A stretch of DNA of 64,000 nt, taken from Hofstenia miamia (Eukaryota; Xenacoelomorpha; Acoela). Location of the stretch: assembly GCA_004352715.1 (NCBI GenBank), contig SCFE01000109.1:627936-691935 (forward strand), read 5' to 3'. The position numbers and the translations under genes were made by a program. Position 1 is the first letter of the stretch; every line of letters starts with the position of its first letter. The notes beneath the pieces were generated by a model, which saw only the letters and a program-made list of their open reading frames with translations, searched no databases and was not told the origin of the DNA. Shown here piece after piece: positions 47,101 to 59,653 of the stretch.

Positions 47101-48045
47101 GAATTTCTGAAAATTCATGAAACGCAGTGTTTTTCACAGATTGCTATAATAAATGATATTCTATTTGACGTGGTTATGGGCATGCAATAAATTTTCAAAA
47201 TCAAAGATTTTTATGTGCGACTCTTCTAAGTATATGTTTCTCTTCACAAACAAACACTATTATACTACCAAAACAATTGAACACATGCGATTTGTGGGAA
47301 AAATTATATATAGAAAAACTAAATCTAGATTGCTTACTTAAAAGCTTCAACAACTATTTTTCGACTTATATTTCTAGCTTATTTTTTATTAATATCAATT
47401 TAGCACTAGCGATTTGGGACAGTGCCTCTATATTATTCGATGGACCGATTGATATAACCCAAGGAAAAAACTTCCTAGATTGGAGTTTTCCCGATGCTTA
47501 CTTTCTTCAAGAGATTGGTAAATTTAGTGCTATTATTCTAAGATCTTTTGTCTAATAATTCTCAAATCGTGCAAATTTGACATAATATATTTCAAAAAAC
47601 TTAATTTTTTGTAATTTTACGACCGTAGAAACATTAAGGTATAGTTATTTTTTTGCGATGGGAAACTCGCAAATTTAGTTTTTTTACCAAACGGAGTAAT
47701 AATAACAAAATTTCATTTGGTTGTCTGTAAGACAATATTTATCAAGCAGCTTAAATATACTTGTTGAAGTCACTTATAACATAATTTCATATTCACATAA
47801 TATTGCATAATGTTCACATAAATAATTTTTTATCAAAGAGGCTAAATTAGCATCCTCGATTATCCCAAACTTTTGACTTACATGGAAATGTTTGTTCTCA
47901 AAATATTTGGATGACTACTGATGCACTGCAAAATCAGAAAAAAAATTGACATATTTCAAGAATCAAAGGCCATGGAATTTTTAAGACGTGCGATCAGTGT
48001 ATATGTCTTCTAAATATTTTGTGAAATCATTTTAAATAGTTCTCT

Positions 48046-48082
<37 letters not shown>

Positions 48083-49340
48083 NNNNNNNNNNNNNNNNNN
48101 NNNNNNNNNNNNNNNNNNNNNNNNNNNNNNNNNNNNNNNNNNNNNNNNNNNNNNNNNNNNNNNNNNNNNNNNNNNNNNNNNNNNNNNNNNNNNNNNNNNN
48201 NNNNNNNNNNNNNNNNNNNNNNNNNNNNNNNNNNNNNNNNNNNNNNNNNNNNNNNNNNNNNNNNNNNNNNNNNNNNNNNNNNNNNNNNNNNNNNNNNNNN
48301 NNNNNNNNNNNNNNNNNNNNNNNNNNNNNNNNNNNNNNNNNNNNNNNNNNNNNNNNNNNNNNNNNNNNNNNCCCCCCCCCCTCTTGTGAAACCAACTTAC
48401 ATAAAAAAGATGTGATGATTACTGTTAAGCTATAATTTGGGCCTAGGCTATTTAATGGGTTTGTTAAGGAAATTTCGGCCTATTTCCATCTCTAATTTGA
48501 CCTCTATAAAGGATTTTCCGTGTTTGAATTTTAGGTAGCTCTAAGTATCGTGTTATTTCCTGTGCGACAAATCAGAAACCTAGATCAATGGTATAATATC
48601 ATCTAACTTATTTTGTTTTTAAAATAGAAACTTCCTTAATATGCTTACTTATGTATGTTGATGAAACTGCCGCTTTTACAAGTTGAATTTTATGATAAAT
48701 TGTAATACTGTATTTAGATAATAGCCTGGATTGGGTAACAACTGGCGTAGCTCATTATATCGTAGTAGTTATTAGTTTTGATAGACTTGTAGCTGTTTGT
48801 TCACCTATATCATATAAAAATTACTTTTCCAGTTGTAATTTTGCTTTAAAGACAATGGTAGTTGTTATTATATTGAATTTCGTAATACTTGGACTACCTG
48901 TTGCAATGATATTTCACGAGTGTACCAATGGACTTTGTCTGATTAGATCTGCATGGAAAAATTCTCAAATTGTAATTATCCTAATATTTATTCAAGGGAT
49001 CATTCCCATGGTCTTCGTCATTGCATGTAATATCACGATTGGAGCTAAAATATCATTAAGAAATGAAGGCTCAAAATCAAAAAATAGTGGTATTGATACG
49101 CTTCTATTCATTATTTCTGTTAGTTTTCTAATATTCGTTACAGTGGGTGAGGTTTCCTACATCTTTGTATATCTCCCTTCGCTTATTGGAAAATGTTCTT
49201 TACTTTCTGTGATATTGGAAATTCTTGGAAATTCTGCACATGTTACTAACAATGGTGTGAATTTCTTTCTATATATTTTGCTTGGGAAAACCTTTAGAGA
49301 AAGATTTGTTAACCTCTTCTTCAATTGTAATAATCAATAG
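44184..49340 (+). CDS. Class A (rhodopsin-like) GPCR, four exons, peptide-receptor type
   Basis: My exon model is 44184-44245, 44451-44569, 47404-47517 and 48718-49340. All introns are GT-AG, phases are 2, 1 and 1, and the total of 918 nt gives 305 residues plus stop. The short N-terminus MNSSEDC has an N-glycosylation site. TM1 (about 24-48) has GLFANCLSF with the conserved Asn. TM2 starts ALAIWDSASILF with the conserved Asp. TM3 ends ISFDRLVAVCSP, FDR replacing D/ERY. TM4 starts MVVVIILNFV at residue 145. The second extracellular loop has CTNGLC. TM5 to TM7 follow, ending NFFLYILLGKTFRERF, the N..xY box and helix 8. This ending resembles FMRFamide-type invertebrate peptide receptors; the ligand is unknown. 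The usual Cys at the top of TM3 is Gln. Intron 3 contains a gap. Confidence 0.85.
46903..46972 (+). repeat. Short tandem word in GPCR intron 2
   Basis: TTAACTCTTTCACTGCGA opens the stretch, and CTGCGAAATTCGACTTTAGTC occurs at about 46908 and 46946. The TTAA plus CTCTTTCACTGCGA start resembles one end of a piggyBac-type MITE; no second end was found. Confidence 0.45.
48045..48082. repeat. (TA)n microsatellite in GPCR intron 3
   Basis: TA repeat running into the gap. Confidence 0.9.
48083..48371. other. Assembly gap of 289 N in GPCR intron 3
   Basis: Run of N between (TA)n and a poly-C stretch. An extra small exon hidden here cannot be excluded, but the flanking exons already join in phase. 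Confidence 0.9.
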
Positions 49341-51575
49341 TTATGTATGTTAAATATATTAGCAGCTGCAATAATCAAATAACTGGAATTATTTGTACAC
49401 ATATCTATTAAATGGAACTTAATTCTTTAAATGACTTCAAAAAATACGAAAACATAAGTGGGCAACATAAAATTTCATATAGCATGCATAAGAATAATTA
49501 TTTTACGATATGATATTCGATTTTGAAGTAATTAGAATTTTTAATGTATTTAATCAGGATAAGACGTATACTAGCTGTTATAAAGGTGAAGGGTTCGTTG
49601 ACACTCTAAAAATAGTTTAAGTTTTCTTAAGTGAAAAGGAGGTTATAGAGTTGTACATGTTCTATAATATGAATGTAAATTATTGAAGTAAAATAAAAAA
49701 TAAACATAACTAATGAAATAGTATAAAAATATCTTAATTGAATTCGTTTATGACTCTAAGTTAAGCGTAGAAACATATAGTAAGATTGACATAATACTTG
49801 CAAAGTGGATTTTACCTAGTAACAATTGCAATAAGAAATAAGCTATGACTCTGACTTTGCGGACGTCACACCTTAATGGGTTTGGGATATCCTTGTTAGT
49901 TGTTTCCATTGGCTCAAAACCTTATAAATACATGAACATTAGGCATGGAAAGAATTTAATTCTTCAAAATTCGAAATAGACCTGCTCATGCCTTAAGATT
50001 TTCAAATTTGCTTGGACTTGGAGAAAATTCTTTGTAAATGTGAAAAAACTGTTCGTCCCTTAAAATGGGCGATCGACAGTCTAAGACTAATAAATTATCA
50101 CTAAGACCATTTTAGCAAAGATATAATTGCGCTGGCTAACCATGGTTTAGGCTGGAACTGGAAAAATAAATTTAAGCTGTTGAAATTCTTGGACTTATAG
50201 TTTCAGACAAATTTATGTACATGCCGGCATAATATTGTACTCTTTTGAATTTGAGTTTAATCTTTGTCAATCCCTTGCAGAGCTCTAAAACCCAATTGTA
50301 CTTCATTTTGGTCAGTAGTTTGTTTTGATTCAGTCCGGACCGGGTTCGGGTAAATATGAACATTGGGCGAAAATTTAGGCCCAATCCAATAACAACCTAT
50401 TAACATGTCATTTGCATGTTATATTATATTCATAGTCATGCATCAATATTATGAATTATAAATGAACAGGTCACTAAGAAATTAGCGGATAGATATTAAA
50501 TATTAAATCAATACAAGTTAATATTGTATTCACAATTTTAATTATACAATGAAAAGTTTAAACAATTTTATTTTAGGATAGAAACTCCCAAATATTCTTT
50601 AATTAGATGATTGTATTTTAATTACATTTTCTCATCTATCCTAGTGTGTGTATTTGAGGAACTTTATATAGTTGTTCGCTATAATACTTCTTTATTAAAT
50701 AACTCTGGATATGATATATCAAGCATATATAATATCGGGCTGAATAAATCTATTTATAGAATGGATTTATGTATATACTTCACAATAATTTACTAATATT
50801 GAACATTTGAAGGAAGCATATATTAATAAATTACATAATGCAATGCAAATATTGATTTGGTAGCATTCGAACCTACAATTTCTGTACGTAAAGTACAGCT
50901 GTGTTATTCTTACACTACGAACAGAGTAATTAATATTAAGCACCTCCAAGAAAAATTCGCAAAGACAGACAGACTATTGTTAATTCAAGCACAACTGTGT
51001 TTAAAATATATATAAGACGAAATTTGTAGATCTTCCACACCACCCAAGAGGTTTCTACAAAGTCGCGTTAGGCTAAACGAAACAGCAGAAGCCTTAATAT
51101 AATGTTGCAAGTCAATACAGTTCCCTACTAAATTCAATTTTCAATATGCTAAAATAATTTGTATGGAGTTGCAACATCCAGTCCTATACTGCCATAAAAA
51201 AGCATACTGCTTTGAAATTTTGGTAAAATCTAAAAAAAAAAAATATATATATATAAGGGCATGTGTGTCCACCTTTTTGCCATAGATGACTATATTAGTT
51301 AACTATTGTCCTAAAAATTCATATTTAATTTGATACCTTAGCAAAATATGCAATGGAAAGTATTTGTCATATTTGATCATTATTATAATAAGTAATAACA
51401 CACTAGGGAAACAAAATGTACAATAACAACATAGCAAAAAGAAACTATACTTTATTAAGCATCTAAAAGCAAAAGCAATTAATTAGATTTGCATTGAGCA
51501 ATGGTGTTTTCATTATAAAATAATTATAAATTGCTTACCTCAATTACAATAGAATTGAATCACATTGGAAACAAG
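49341..51575. other. 3' flank of GPCR gene and intergenic sequence
   Basis: AATAAA-like signals lie at about 49690-49702. No further gene is seen. GGACCGGGTTCGGG near 50336 and ATTGGGCGAAAATTTAGGCC near 50362 recall the hAT-like and GCCCAAT repeats. A short (TA)n is at 51243-51256. Confidence 0.5.
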
Positions 51576-51773
51576 TCATCTGCATAATGGACAGTTTTTT
51601 TCTTCATCTTCATTATCATCAAATATTAATTGTTTGCAAGAAGTGCATATATTGATATGGCCACATCCCCTTGATATAAAGAACATCTTTCTTATTGATA
51701 GTGTTTGAAAATGAATCTGGAATGTTCCAATCCAATGAATTTGGAGAAGTAGGAGCTCAATGGTGCATTTCAA
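51576..51773 (-). pseudogene. RING-finger C-terminal half, fragment or single exon
   Basis: The minus strand reads GCGHINICTSCKQLIFDDNE followed by DEEKNCPLCR and a stop. This is the second half of a C3HC4 RING (C-x-H, C-x2-C, C-P-x-C), the part that closes many E3 ubiquitin ligases that end in a RING. The first CxxC pair is missing upstream in this frame. A plausible splice acceptor (TTTATATCAAG) precedes GGATGTGGCCA, so it could be the last exon of a minus-strand gene, but no partner exon was found to the right. It may equally be a transposon-borne or pseudogene fragment. Confidence 0.4.
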
Positions 51774-52618
51774 AAGATTTAGTGATCACACACAAGATGC
51801 AAAGAAGGTAAATGAGCAACTGGATCTGGAGATGTTTGTCATAACATCATTGTAAATGTTTCCTAAAAATAGTTAAATCTCATACAAATACTAGGATTTT
51901 CTTAATCTCACAGCTTCAAGGACAAGAATATATTACAAAATTTTTGGAAAAAATTTGCAATTAAGTCTACCTGTAACTCAAAAATCTTGACAAATAATAA
52001 TAATAATAATAATAAGTAATACTTCATTTAACAATATTACCAGCTGTTCTACAAGGATTACTTCTAATCTTCAAATTCATTTCAAGTCATGCCTATTTTT
52101 GCATTAACAACATCATCATCTTGCCTGTCATGGCAATGCTTGCCAGAGGAGGATCTAATATATATATGTATGTATATAGATCCCTCACCAAAATTGCATA
52201 AAACAAACATACTTGTAGATGAAGCTCTCATTTGTTACTACTCTGGCTTTGCAGCCATAGAAATCACACTCCCAATAAACAGAATTTGCTTTATTTGAGT
52301 GTATATGAAAAAAAATCCTGCATACTTCAGATTATTTCCACTTTCTGTAGTTTATATAATTTCCATATAAAATAGGAATTTCCTAAGCATGAAATATATT
52401 TAAAAAAACGTTAAGTAGAAAATGAAATAATCAGAGTATTTGTAACTGCTGGCTGATATTCAAATACAAGAAAAACTTTAAAAAATTAAAAATTATAGCT
52501 TCAATAAATAAACATTAATGCAGTAATTATTTGTAAAATAAATATAGCAAATAATAAATTGAATTGCTAATACTTCAAAGCTGATATTAGCTTTCTAAAA
52601 TTAATATGATGATATGTT
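51774..52618. other. Intergenic, no gene seen
   Basis: A short AAT run is at 51990-52016. No RING first half was found here in any frame. Confidence 0.5.
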
Positions 52619-52806
52619 TGACCCACAAAAAATGAAAACAAATATTTCAAAAAGCTTGTTTATGTAATTGAGTGACACAAATTTTGGGTGAAAGTCTCAT
52701 TGGGCAAAGAATAGTATTGGGCTAAAAATTTATTGAGCAAATAGTCAAATTGGGCGAATTATTACATTTGGCAAAAATTTTTGGGCGAGCAATGCAAACC
52801 CCTGCA
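52619..52806 (-). repeat. Dispersed repeat with iterated GCCCAAT motif, copy B
   Basis: Reverse-oriented diverged copy of 11749-11948. On the complement it starts GGGGTTTGCATTGCTCGCCC, continues with spaced GCCCAAT-like words, and ends in the same AAACAAGCTTTTTGAAATAT and TTTTTTGTGGGTCA tail. Confidence 0.8.
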
Positions 52807-55800
52807 ATATAGTGGTTATAAAATATTCAAAATATCTTAAAAATATTATTATTTCATATATATATATCTATATATCTACTAGTTTACATATAATAATAAC
52901 TATTTGTATTCCAGATTGAAAAATGTAATGACTTGAACTGTTTTGTTTATCAACGCAAAATTATAGTGCAATAATTAGAATAACTATATGAATGTTTTGC
53001 TTTATTCTTAGATTGATAACGATAATCTAAAAGGACTTTCAGCATGCATTAAGGTTAAATTTTAGAACAAACCGCGATAACACATATTGTGGCTATTTGA
53101 CAAATAATTATTACTGTCTTCTCTCCGACAGTTATTGGCATTTAGCGAGGGTTGGTACTTTTTTTCATTCTTGAAAACTCAAATTTTACAAATTTATCTC
53201 AAATCCTTCCAAAAATTATTATTTAATGGACACATTTCCCTTATAAAAATTACTGCAAACGTTCGTTCAGAGAGAAATCTGGAAGATTTGAGATTTTATA
53301 GAATGAAAGAAAGTACTAACCTTTGGTTTACTGAAAATCGGCTAAATCTAAAGTGGGCTAAAAATCATTAAACCTGCAATATTAATTTTTATAGATTTTG
53401 AGTTATTGAAGAATTGAAAATTACGTCTACTTTTGAGTTTGTGAATCTACATTAACAGCTCTATCTTTCAACAGGGGCAAATTGTCTATAAAAAAACCCC
53501 AATCAATAAAGTAAATTTTGCAACACAGTTAACAAAAAATACATATACATATTCATGTAAGACATTTATTTAAATAAAAATATCAATTCCTCATGCAGAA
53601 GCACTATTTAGTTTTTCTAAATTGCTTTTATTTATAATTTCCTTATTAAAAACTATCGCATTTCGATAATCTATTTGCGAAATTGTAATTTTAACCTAAA
53701 TGCTATTACTGAATAGTCTCTAATTTTGGAATGAGATTTTAGCTTGATGTTGATATGAAAAGCAGGGCTTTAATTAAACAACTTTGTAAAGCTAAGTGAA
53801 GCTACAGAATAATGTGTTGGAGGATAAAAAAGCCTGGTTCGGATTTAAAAGGATTAAGAATCGCTAAAATATCTAAAAAAAGTGTGCCATAAATTAACAG
53901 AAAGCGAAGCAAGTGGCCGGATCCGAATGTTTCAGGTTAAGAACATGCGATTAACGGTGTTGGATGAAATAATAAATTATGAATTTAATCAGTCATTTAA
54001 TGAATTTGAGAGCCAACGAATTAACGTGATGTAATTTACATTACATTTTTTTTATTGGTTTCTTACAGGATTGTGACTAATCGCTCCAAAAATCCGATCT
54101 TCTGTTTTTTTACGTTTTGCTTGCATACCCAGATTGCCAAGTTTAATTCAAGATTGAGAATCTTTGTTGCAGAAATGGCCATATCCAGAGCCGTATTAAG
54201 AAAATTGGAGTGCAAGCTATAATATTTGTTAGATCGTCTAATGGTGTTGTATTTTATAATACAAATTTTTTGTATTTTATTTTTATGATGGAATTGTACT
54301 AACTATTCCTATTTTATCGATATTATAACAAAATGAATTCATTATCATTTATTCTACATAAACAGAACAGAATTTTCCAACCAAATAATAATAAATTTGA
54401 AATGTTTTATTTTGCAGTACATTGAAGAAATACATTTCCTTTGTCCAGAACTTCAGTACTATTAGCATCAATTTTTCTAAGAATGTCACAAACAATGCAA
54501 TGGTACACTTATAAAAATAGACATGCTTATAGTTTAAGATGCATTCCACAATATCATAGGTACTTTCTTTCTATTCAAGAAGTAAGAATTTCTTATATGG
54601 GAATCGTAATCTATCATACATTAATCATATTGTATATATAGGAATACCCAAACACTAACTATAAAAAATATTCGGTTTAATAAAGATTCATTTGCTAGCT
54701 GCATGAAATTCGCATACATTCTTTAATTACAAATCTTCCAGTCTCTTCAATCGTTTTTAACCGTCCTGTTAAATCTTTGGCCGTACTCGGCAGTCACCGG
54801 CAGAAGTTAATGAATATTTAATATCTTTCTAGCTCATTTTTTAAATATAACTTTAAGAATACGGAAGATTGCCTAAGCAAAATAGATTAATCAACAAACA
54901 TCATTCAATTGCAACTAAATAATTAGGACAAGCCTTAACGCAAAATCATTATTTACCAAAATTCCTGTTAAATAAACTTTCGAACATATAATCAAAACCA
55001 TTCTAACAATCAAATCACAATTACTACATCTACTCTTCAATCATTACTAAAATTGGCATGTACAAAGACGCTATGTTATTTAGCAAGAATATGTATCAAC
55101 AGATAAATGTTGCATATATTTCATATATTATATTCACATATAAACAATAGTTATTGATTATAACTAAAAGACCAGTTATTTATCCTAAGTGTTTTAGTTA
55201 GCTAAAATATGAGAATTGACATCAGGGTCAGAAACAGTTGTTTAAAATAATTATAATAATAATAATATTTAATAATTATACCATTTTCCAAGCCATTTAG
55301 TTCAGTCTAATTTTCAAAAATTACTTTATAAACTATTGCCATAATTTTTATATAAATTGTTAATTTTTTAATTATAAATTATAAGGCACGGTTCGCTTCT
55401 CAATGAATCAACATCTCTTATCGTATTTTCAACAGTTAATCATTGTACAAAAGTAGAGCATCCAGGAATATTTTAATTTCTGTGGTAATTAAATTGCTAG
55501 TGTGCCCTGACATGAAGAAAGCTCTGTGTTCTATTTTCATAAACTAAATAGTTTCTTGTTTACCTAAATTAAAAATCAACAGTTTTCGCGCGACGTGCGC
55601 AAATTTTGTCTCAAAGCCCGTTCATATTTCGTTTTCAATATTGTTTATTCATTTTTGATAGTCATTGAGTTGGGGAGATTCGCAGAAATATGTTGAAGCT
55701 CATTATGCCAAAGTGATTAATGGATTTATCTCGCTCTCAGTAACAATATATCAAGCGTGAATTATGTCTAAAAGATGTTTTTAAAAATTTTTTTAGGTTT

Positions 55801-56043
55801 CCTAGATCATTTTTAATGTAGAATATTATTAAGAATATTATATGAAATGTTTCATTGCGATTTCAGAATCAACAACTCTTCTGGCTGTGAATTTAGTGTG
55901 TTTTGTATGAACACATTTTTGAAGAAATTTAAATTTTCAACTAAAACGTTTTGTTCAAAAAGTTCAATATATACTTCAAGATATTTTATATTGTTTTGCT
56001 TTTAGTCTTTTTTCTTCTTTTGCTCAATTTACATTTGTTTTAG
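52807..56043. other. Intergenic sequence upstream of the 56-kb gene
   Basis: No supported coding. A CpG-containing patch TTTTCGCGCGACGTGCGC at about 55582-55599 stands out in an AT-rich background and may mark the promoter or first non-coding exon of the gene at 56049, whose coding exon starts after a splice acceptor (TTTGTTTTAG at 56034-56043). Confidence 0.45.
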
Positions 56044-56048
56044 CAGCA

Positions 56049-56621
56049 ATGGCTGAATTTCATGATTTTGGAGATGATCCTAATGTTCCTGCTGAACCCA
56101 TGACGGAGGAAGAATTGGACATGTCGCTTGCAGCGAATCCAGTAAAGCCAAAAGACAAAAATGTAATTTTAGTTTAATTTCTGAAATTATTCGCTGCTTT
56201 AGTCATCTACATTACTTATTAATTTGCGATTTTGATTTTCTCCAGATCAAATTTGAATGACAGCTGTTGAATTAATACTGCAAGTACTTATTAAATACAA
56301 TAACACATATAAAGAAGATTTAACCCGCTTGCAATTATCCAATATTATCGATTATTACTCTCCAATATTCACCATTTGATTTTAGATACTTCTGGAATTT
56401 TTCAGTAAGATGTTTCAAAATAATGACGAAGCCGATTCACCACTTGTCATTGAATATATTGAAGGCAAGTACGGTGATTTTCCCGACGAAGATAAACAAG
56501 ACATTGATAGAGTTACTGATCAATTAATTAAAATAACCGAAATATTTAAGAGAGACACAGTTTTACATGAACACGTTAAAGAACTAACATTAGAAAAAAG
56601 TTCCATTATGGAGGTTTTTAG
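56049..56621 (+). CDS. First two coding exons of an unidentified acidic protein
   Basis: Exon 56049-56162 (38 codons, phase 0, donor GTAATT) starts MAEFHDFGDDPNVPAEPMTE and ends NPVKPKDKN. Exon 56386-56621 follows acceptor TTTTAG in phase 0 and reads ILLEFFSKMFQNNDEADSPL on to ITEIFKRDTVLHEHVKELTL, ending in AG/GTAAGT (phase 2). The ATG lies 5 bases after a good acceptor, so a non-coding first exon is likely upstream. The 116 visible residues are acidic, then helical with a heptad-like LIKITEIF...VKELTLE stretch that suggests a coiled coil. No domain is recognised. The next exon was not found; (TA)n at about 56634-56668 starts the next intron. Composition, splice sites and phases argue for a real gene; the function is unknown. 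Confidence 0.55.
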
Positions 56622-56629
56622 GTAAGTAG

Positions 56630-56633
<4 letters not shown>

Positions 56634-56668
<35 letters not shown>
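56634..56668. repeat. (TA)n microsatellite
   Basis: TA repeat just inside the intron after the second coding exon of the unidentified gene. Confidence 0.9.
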
Positions 56669-56672
<4 letters not shown>

Positions 56673-57557
56673 TTCTTTTATAAAAGTTGTTTGCTTTAAT
56701 AAGAAAATCGAGTATTTATTATTTGATGAGTTTTTCAAATAAATTATTGCTAAGCATGATTCAAAGCCATTTCAAACATTTTCTGGGATGGCCAGGAAGT
56801 TTCCAAATAACTTTCTTTATGAAAAAAAGGAAATAGTCGAGAAAGTGATAATATGCCACTTTTAAAAGGATTTATCATTACAAAAGAAGAACGCCTTGAA
56901 TTTATCGAATAAATATGAATTGAACAGAATTAAGGGTGAGAGTAGCGAAATTTCAATTTCAAATGATTACCTATTGTTTGTTAAGGCCTACTCTAAGAAA
57001 AAATTATTGAATTCCAATTGAAATTTATTCTTTACTAAATCATGGTTGCTTCCTGAGAGTCTCAGAGCACCCCTGTCCTGTTAAAAACATGTATTAATTA
57101 TTGTTTATCGTAAGCATTTTTTGAGAAAATTATTTTTATGCTTTATGTTACTTCATGACTAAATATTTAAACAGTGCATTAACACTGGCAGGTGCATTAG
57201 AACATATGTGTTTGTGTGCCTTTCTACGAGTGTTGGTGGATGATTTGTAATTTTAATGCAAAGGAGGACATCTGTTGTTATCATTGTTGTTTTCACTAAT
57301 TTAAAATAATTGATTCTGGAAAAATTTAATTGTCAAAATTTGTTTACTTTTGACAATAACATTGCAAATAATTAAAATGTATGCATTAACAAATTCTATG
57401 TTTGTACAATTTGCAATATTTACAAACTCCTGTCAAATTCAAAACAAATACGTCAGTGAAATACACTAATTTAAAATGAAAAAAATAAAAAATTTTTAAT
57501 TATAACCAATTTCATGATTTTCAGATTCTTGATCAATGGGGCAAGAATTTTATTTTA
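56669..57557. other. Probable intron or intergenic sequence
   Basis: No exon with the required phase was found. AT-rich, with no repeat ends seen. Confidence 0.4.
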
Positions 57558-57761
57558 TCATGTCATATTTAGTTCACATGGATTGAGCCAAGTTTTATTC
57601 CATACCAGTAACATGTAATTGCGATTTTTTGATCCCTCGTAATCCCAAGGCAAAGCCTCTATTCCAGCAAAAATGATGAGTAATGTACTTTGAGTGGTCC
57701 CTTTTTTCCATTTATTTTTCCAGTTCAATGATACTCTCTCGAGATCAGAGCCAAATCTCAC
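57558..57761 (-). CDS. Possible first exon of an unidentified minus-strand gene
   Basis: The minus strand from ATG 57761 reads MRFGSDLERVSLNWKNKWKK and continues with a balanced composition to NRNYMLL, where a possible donor (CTG/GTATGG) occurs near 57600. Just upstream on the minus strand is a CpG patch (CGCGCGCGAC, 57768-57777) that could be a promoter. No domain is recognised and no second exon was found to the left. Chance is a real alternative. Confidence 0.25.
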   Translation of the reverse strand: MRFGSDLERVSLNWKNKWKKGTTQSTLLIIFAGIEALPWDYEGSKNRNYMLLVWNKTWLNPCELNMT

Positions 57762-57777
57762 GAGATTAATAGTCGCG

Positions 57778-59653
57778 CGCGTTTCTACTATGAATATTGT
57801 AAAAACTTATTTTTAAAGAAATACCTTTGGGAAAAGTGGAGTTTAACATACAATTTTTAACAGTGAGGGAATTCTAACTTGGCTTATTCGATCTAATATA
57901 ACTACACACTGGTTGGCAAATATATCACTAATAAATATGTGTGACAAAATTATTCCTAACACATCATAACCACTTTACCATTATTTGTTTTAGAGTTACA
58001 TGTGAAAAATGAAACGCATTTTTTAAAATTATAATTTGTTTGTTGAGTGCATACTAGGGTTTGTCGATATTTGAAAACAATGCTTTTATCGGTGTTGGTC
58101 GGTTTTCAGTTTTGGCTTGGATTTTTAAAACAACATAAATTCAGTTACGAATTACAGCAAATCCGAATATTTATCAGAAGTTATCAGTTCTTTGGCATGG
58201 CAATTTCAAAATTTCTTTGTAATACAATGCTATTCATTCAGTTTATACGTTTTTCACTAACTATCATTTTCTAAAATCGACTCTACAGTTTGGCTTTTAC
58301 TGGGCTTCCGCAATATTATCGCTCTCTAAGTTATTTGAGTGTAGGTATGGCTCACGCACCATGTTCAATTCTTGAGTAGTTTCATTTAGTGTATCCGTTA
58401 TAGCCTAAAAAGATTTTCGGAAATTTTGTTCTACGGGTTATGCTGCAGTCCACTGTTGATTACTTTCTCAACTGATTTGATTCGAGTTTGATTGAAATGT
58501 AGAATTTTCTAAGCGGGGGTAGTTTCTAATTAGTGTGGTTCCTTAATTGAAAACCGAAATGTACCTCAAATGTGCGTTTTCATAATCGGATTCCGTTTCA
58601 TTTTAAAATCAGGAACATGTTATTTTTCGATTTATCAGCGCATAAAGTAAATATTTATTGACGGATAGCAAAATATTAAGTCCTCATTAAACGAGTGCGT
58701 CTGCAACTTTAAAATTATGTTAGGAATTTAAACACATACTTAAAGTCTATATAAGTCATTAATTTCTGTATATGAGCTTTAATTTTGTGCTTTCTAAGAA
58801 AATAATGATTTAAGATTTTCTATTGAATAACTTATAATAAAACTTGGTATTTTGAACAACATTTTATAGCTCTATTAAATAAATGCGATTTTACCATTAA
58901 AATTTAAACATTTTCATGATAAAATTCAAATTAGTTTCCATTTTGCGATGTTCACAGTAATTGCTTAACTAAACATTAGCGCTGCTTAAACCCTGCTGTT
59001 AAGTTTATAGTTAGTGACGCACTAGTTAACATGAGTCGCACTAAAATTATAAAATTATAGATGCGTTAGCAATTTTTAAATAAAAAAATATATAACATTA
59101 ATATTGGAATGCTTCTATAGACACTCCCATTTGTAAAGAATGATACTATATTGATACTAATAGTAAGATAATGGTAGTGCGATTCTATTCTTTCACTCAA
59201 AGCATTCAACTAGTGGGTGCAAGATAATATAAGAGCCTAAATACTAGTGTTGCCGCATGGAACGGTCCATTTAGGATCACCATATCTTTTTTTGGAACTT
59301 TTTTGTTCCAAACATTTGTCAATATGAATTTAATCTAAAAATCTCTAAAGGTTTTTAGTTGACAAATACAATTAAAGCTTGTTCTACCTAAGTAGAAGGT
59401 CGACAATTATAAAATTGATTGTTGATGTCATTTGAATGTACAACATTGTATAAGTCAAGCATCATTATACATCGTTTCTTCTTAAGTCTTCATGATGAAA
59501 CAGCCTTGGCAATTATAATGTTTTCTTAATTTAAAATATATATTAACAGAAAACACTGACAAGCAATGGCAATAAACTTAAAAGGAATATTTTAATAATA
59601 TAAAAATTATAGCCAATATAAATCAGTATTAACAAAATTGCTGTATTTTGCAA
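57778..59653. other. Intergenic, no gene seen
   Basis: AT-rich sequence. A 75-codon frame at 58047-58274 is hydrophobic and aromatic-rich and has no support. No repeats with clear ends. Confidence 0.5.

Noticed and set aside
47378-47403. Alternative acceptor at 47377 for GPCR exon 3 (adding LFFININL)
   Set aside because: Its phase does not match exon 2; the acceptor at 47402-47403 joins in phase and restores the TM2 spacing.
58047-58274. 75-codon aromatic-rich frame
   Set aside because: No start context, homology or splice signals; composition fits translated AT-rich DNA.
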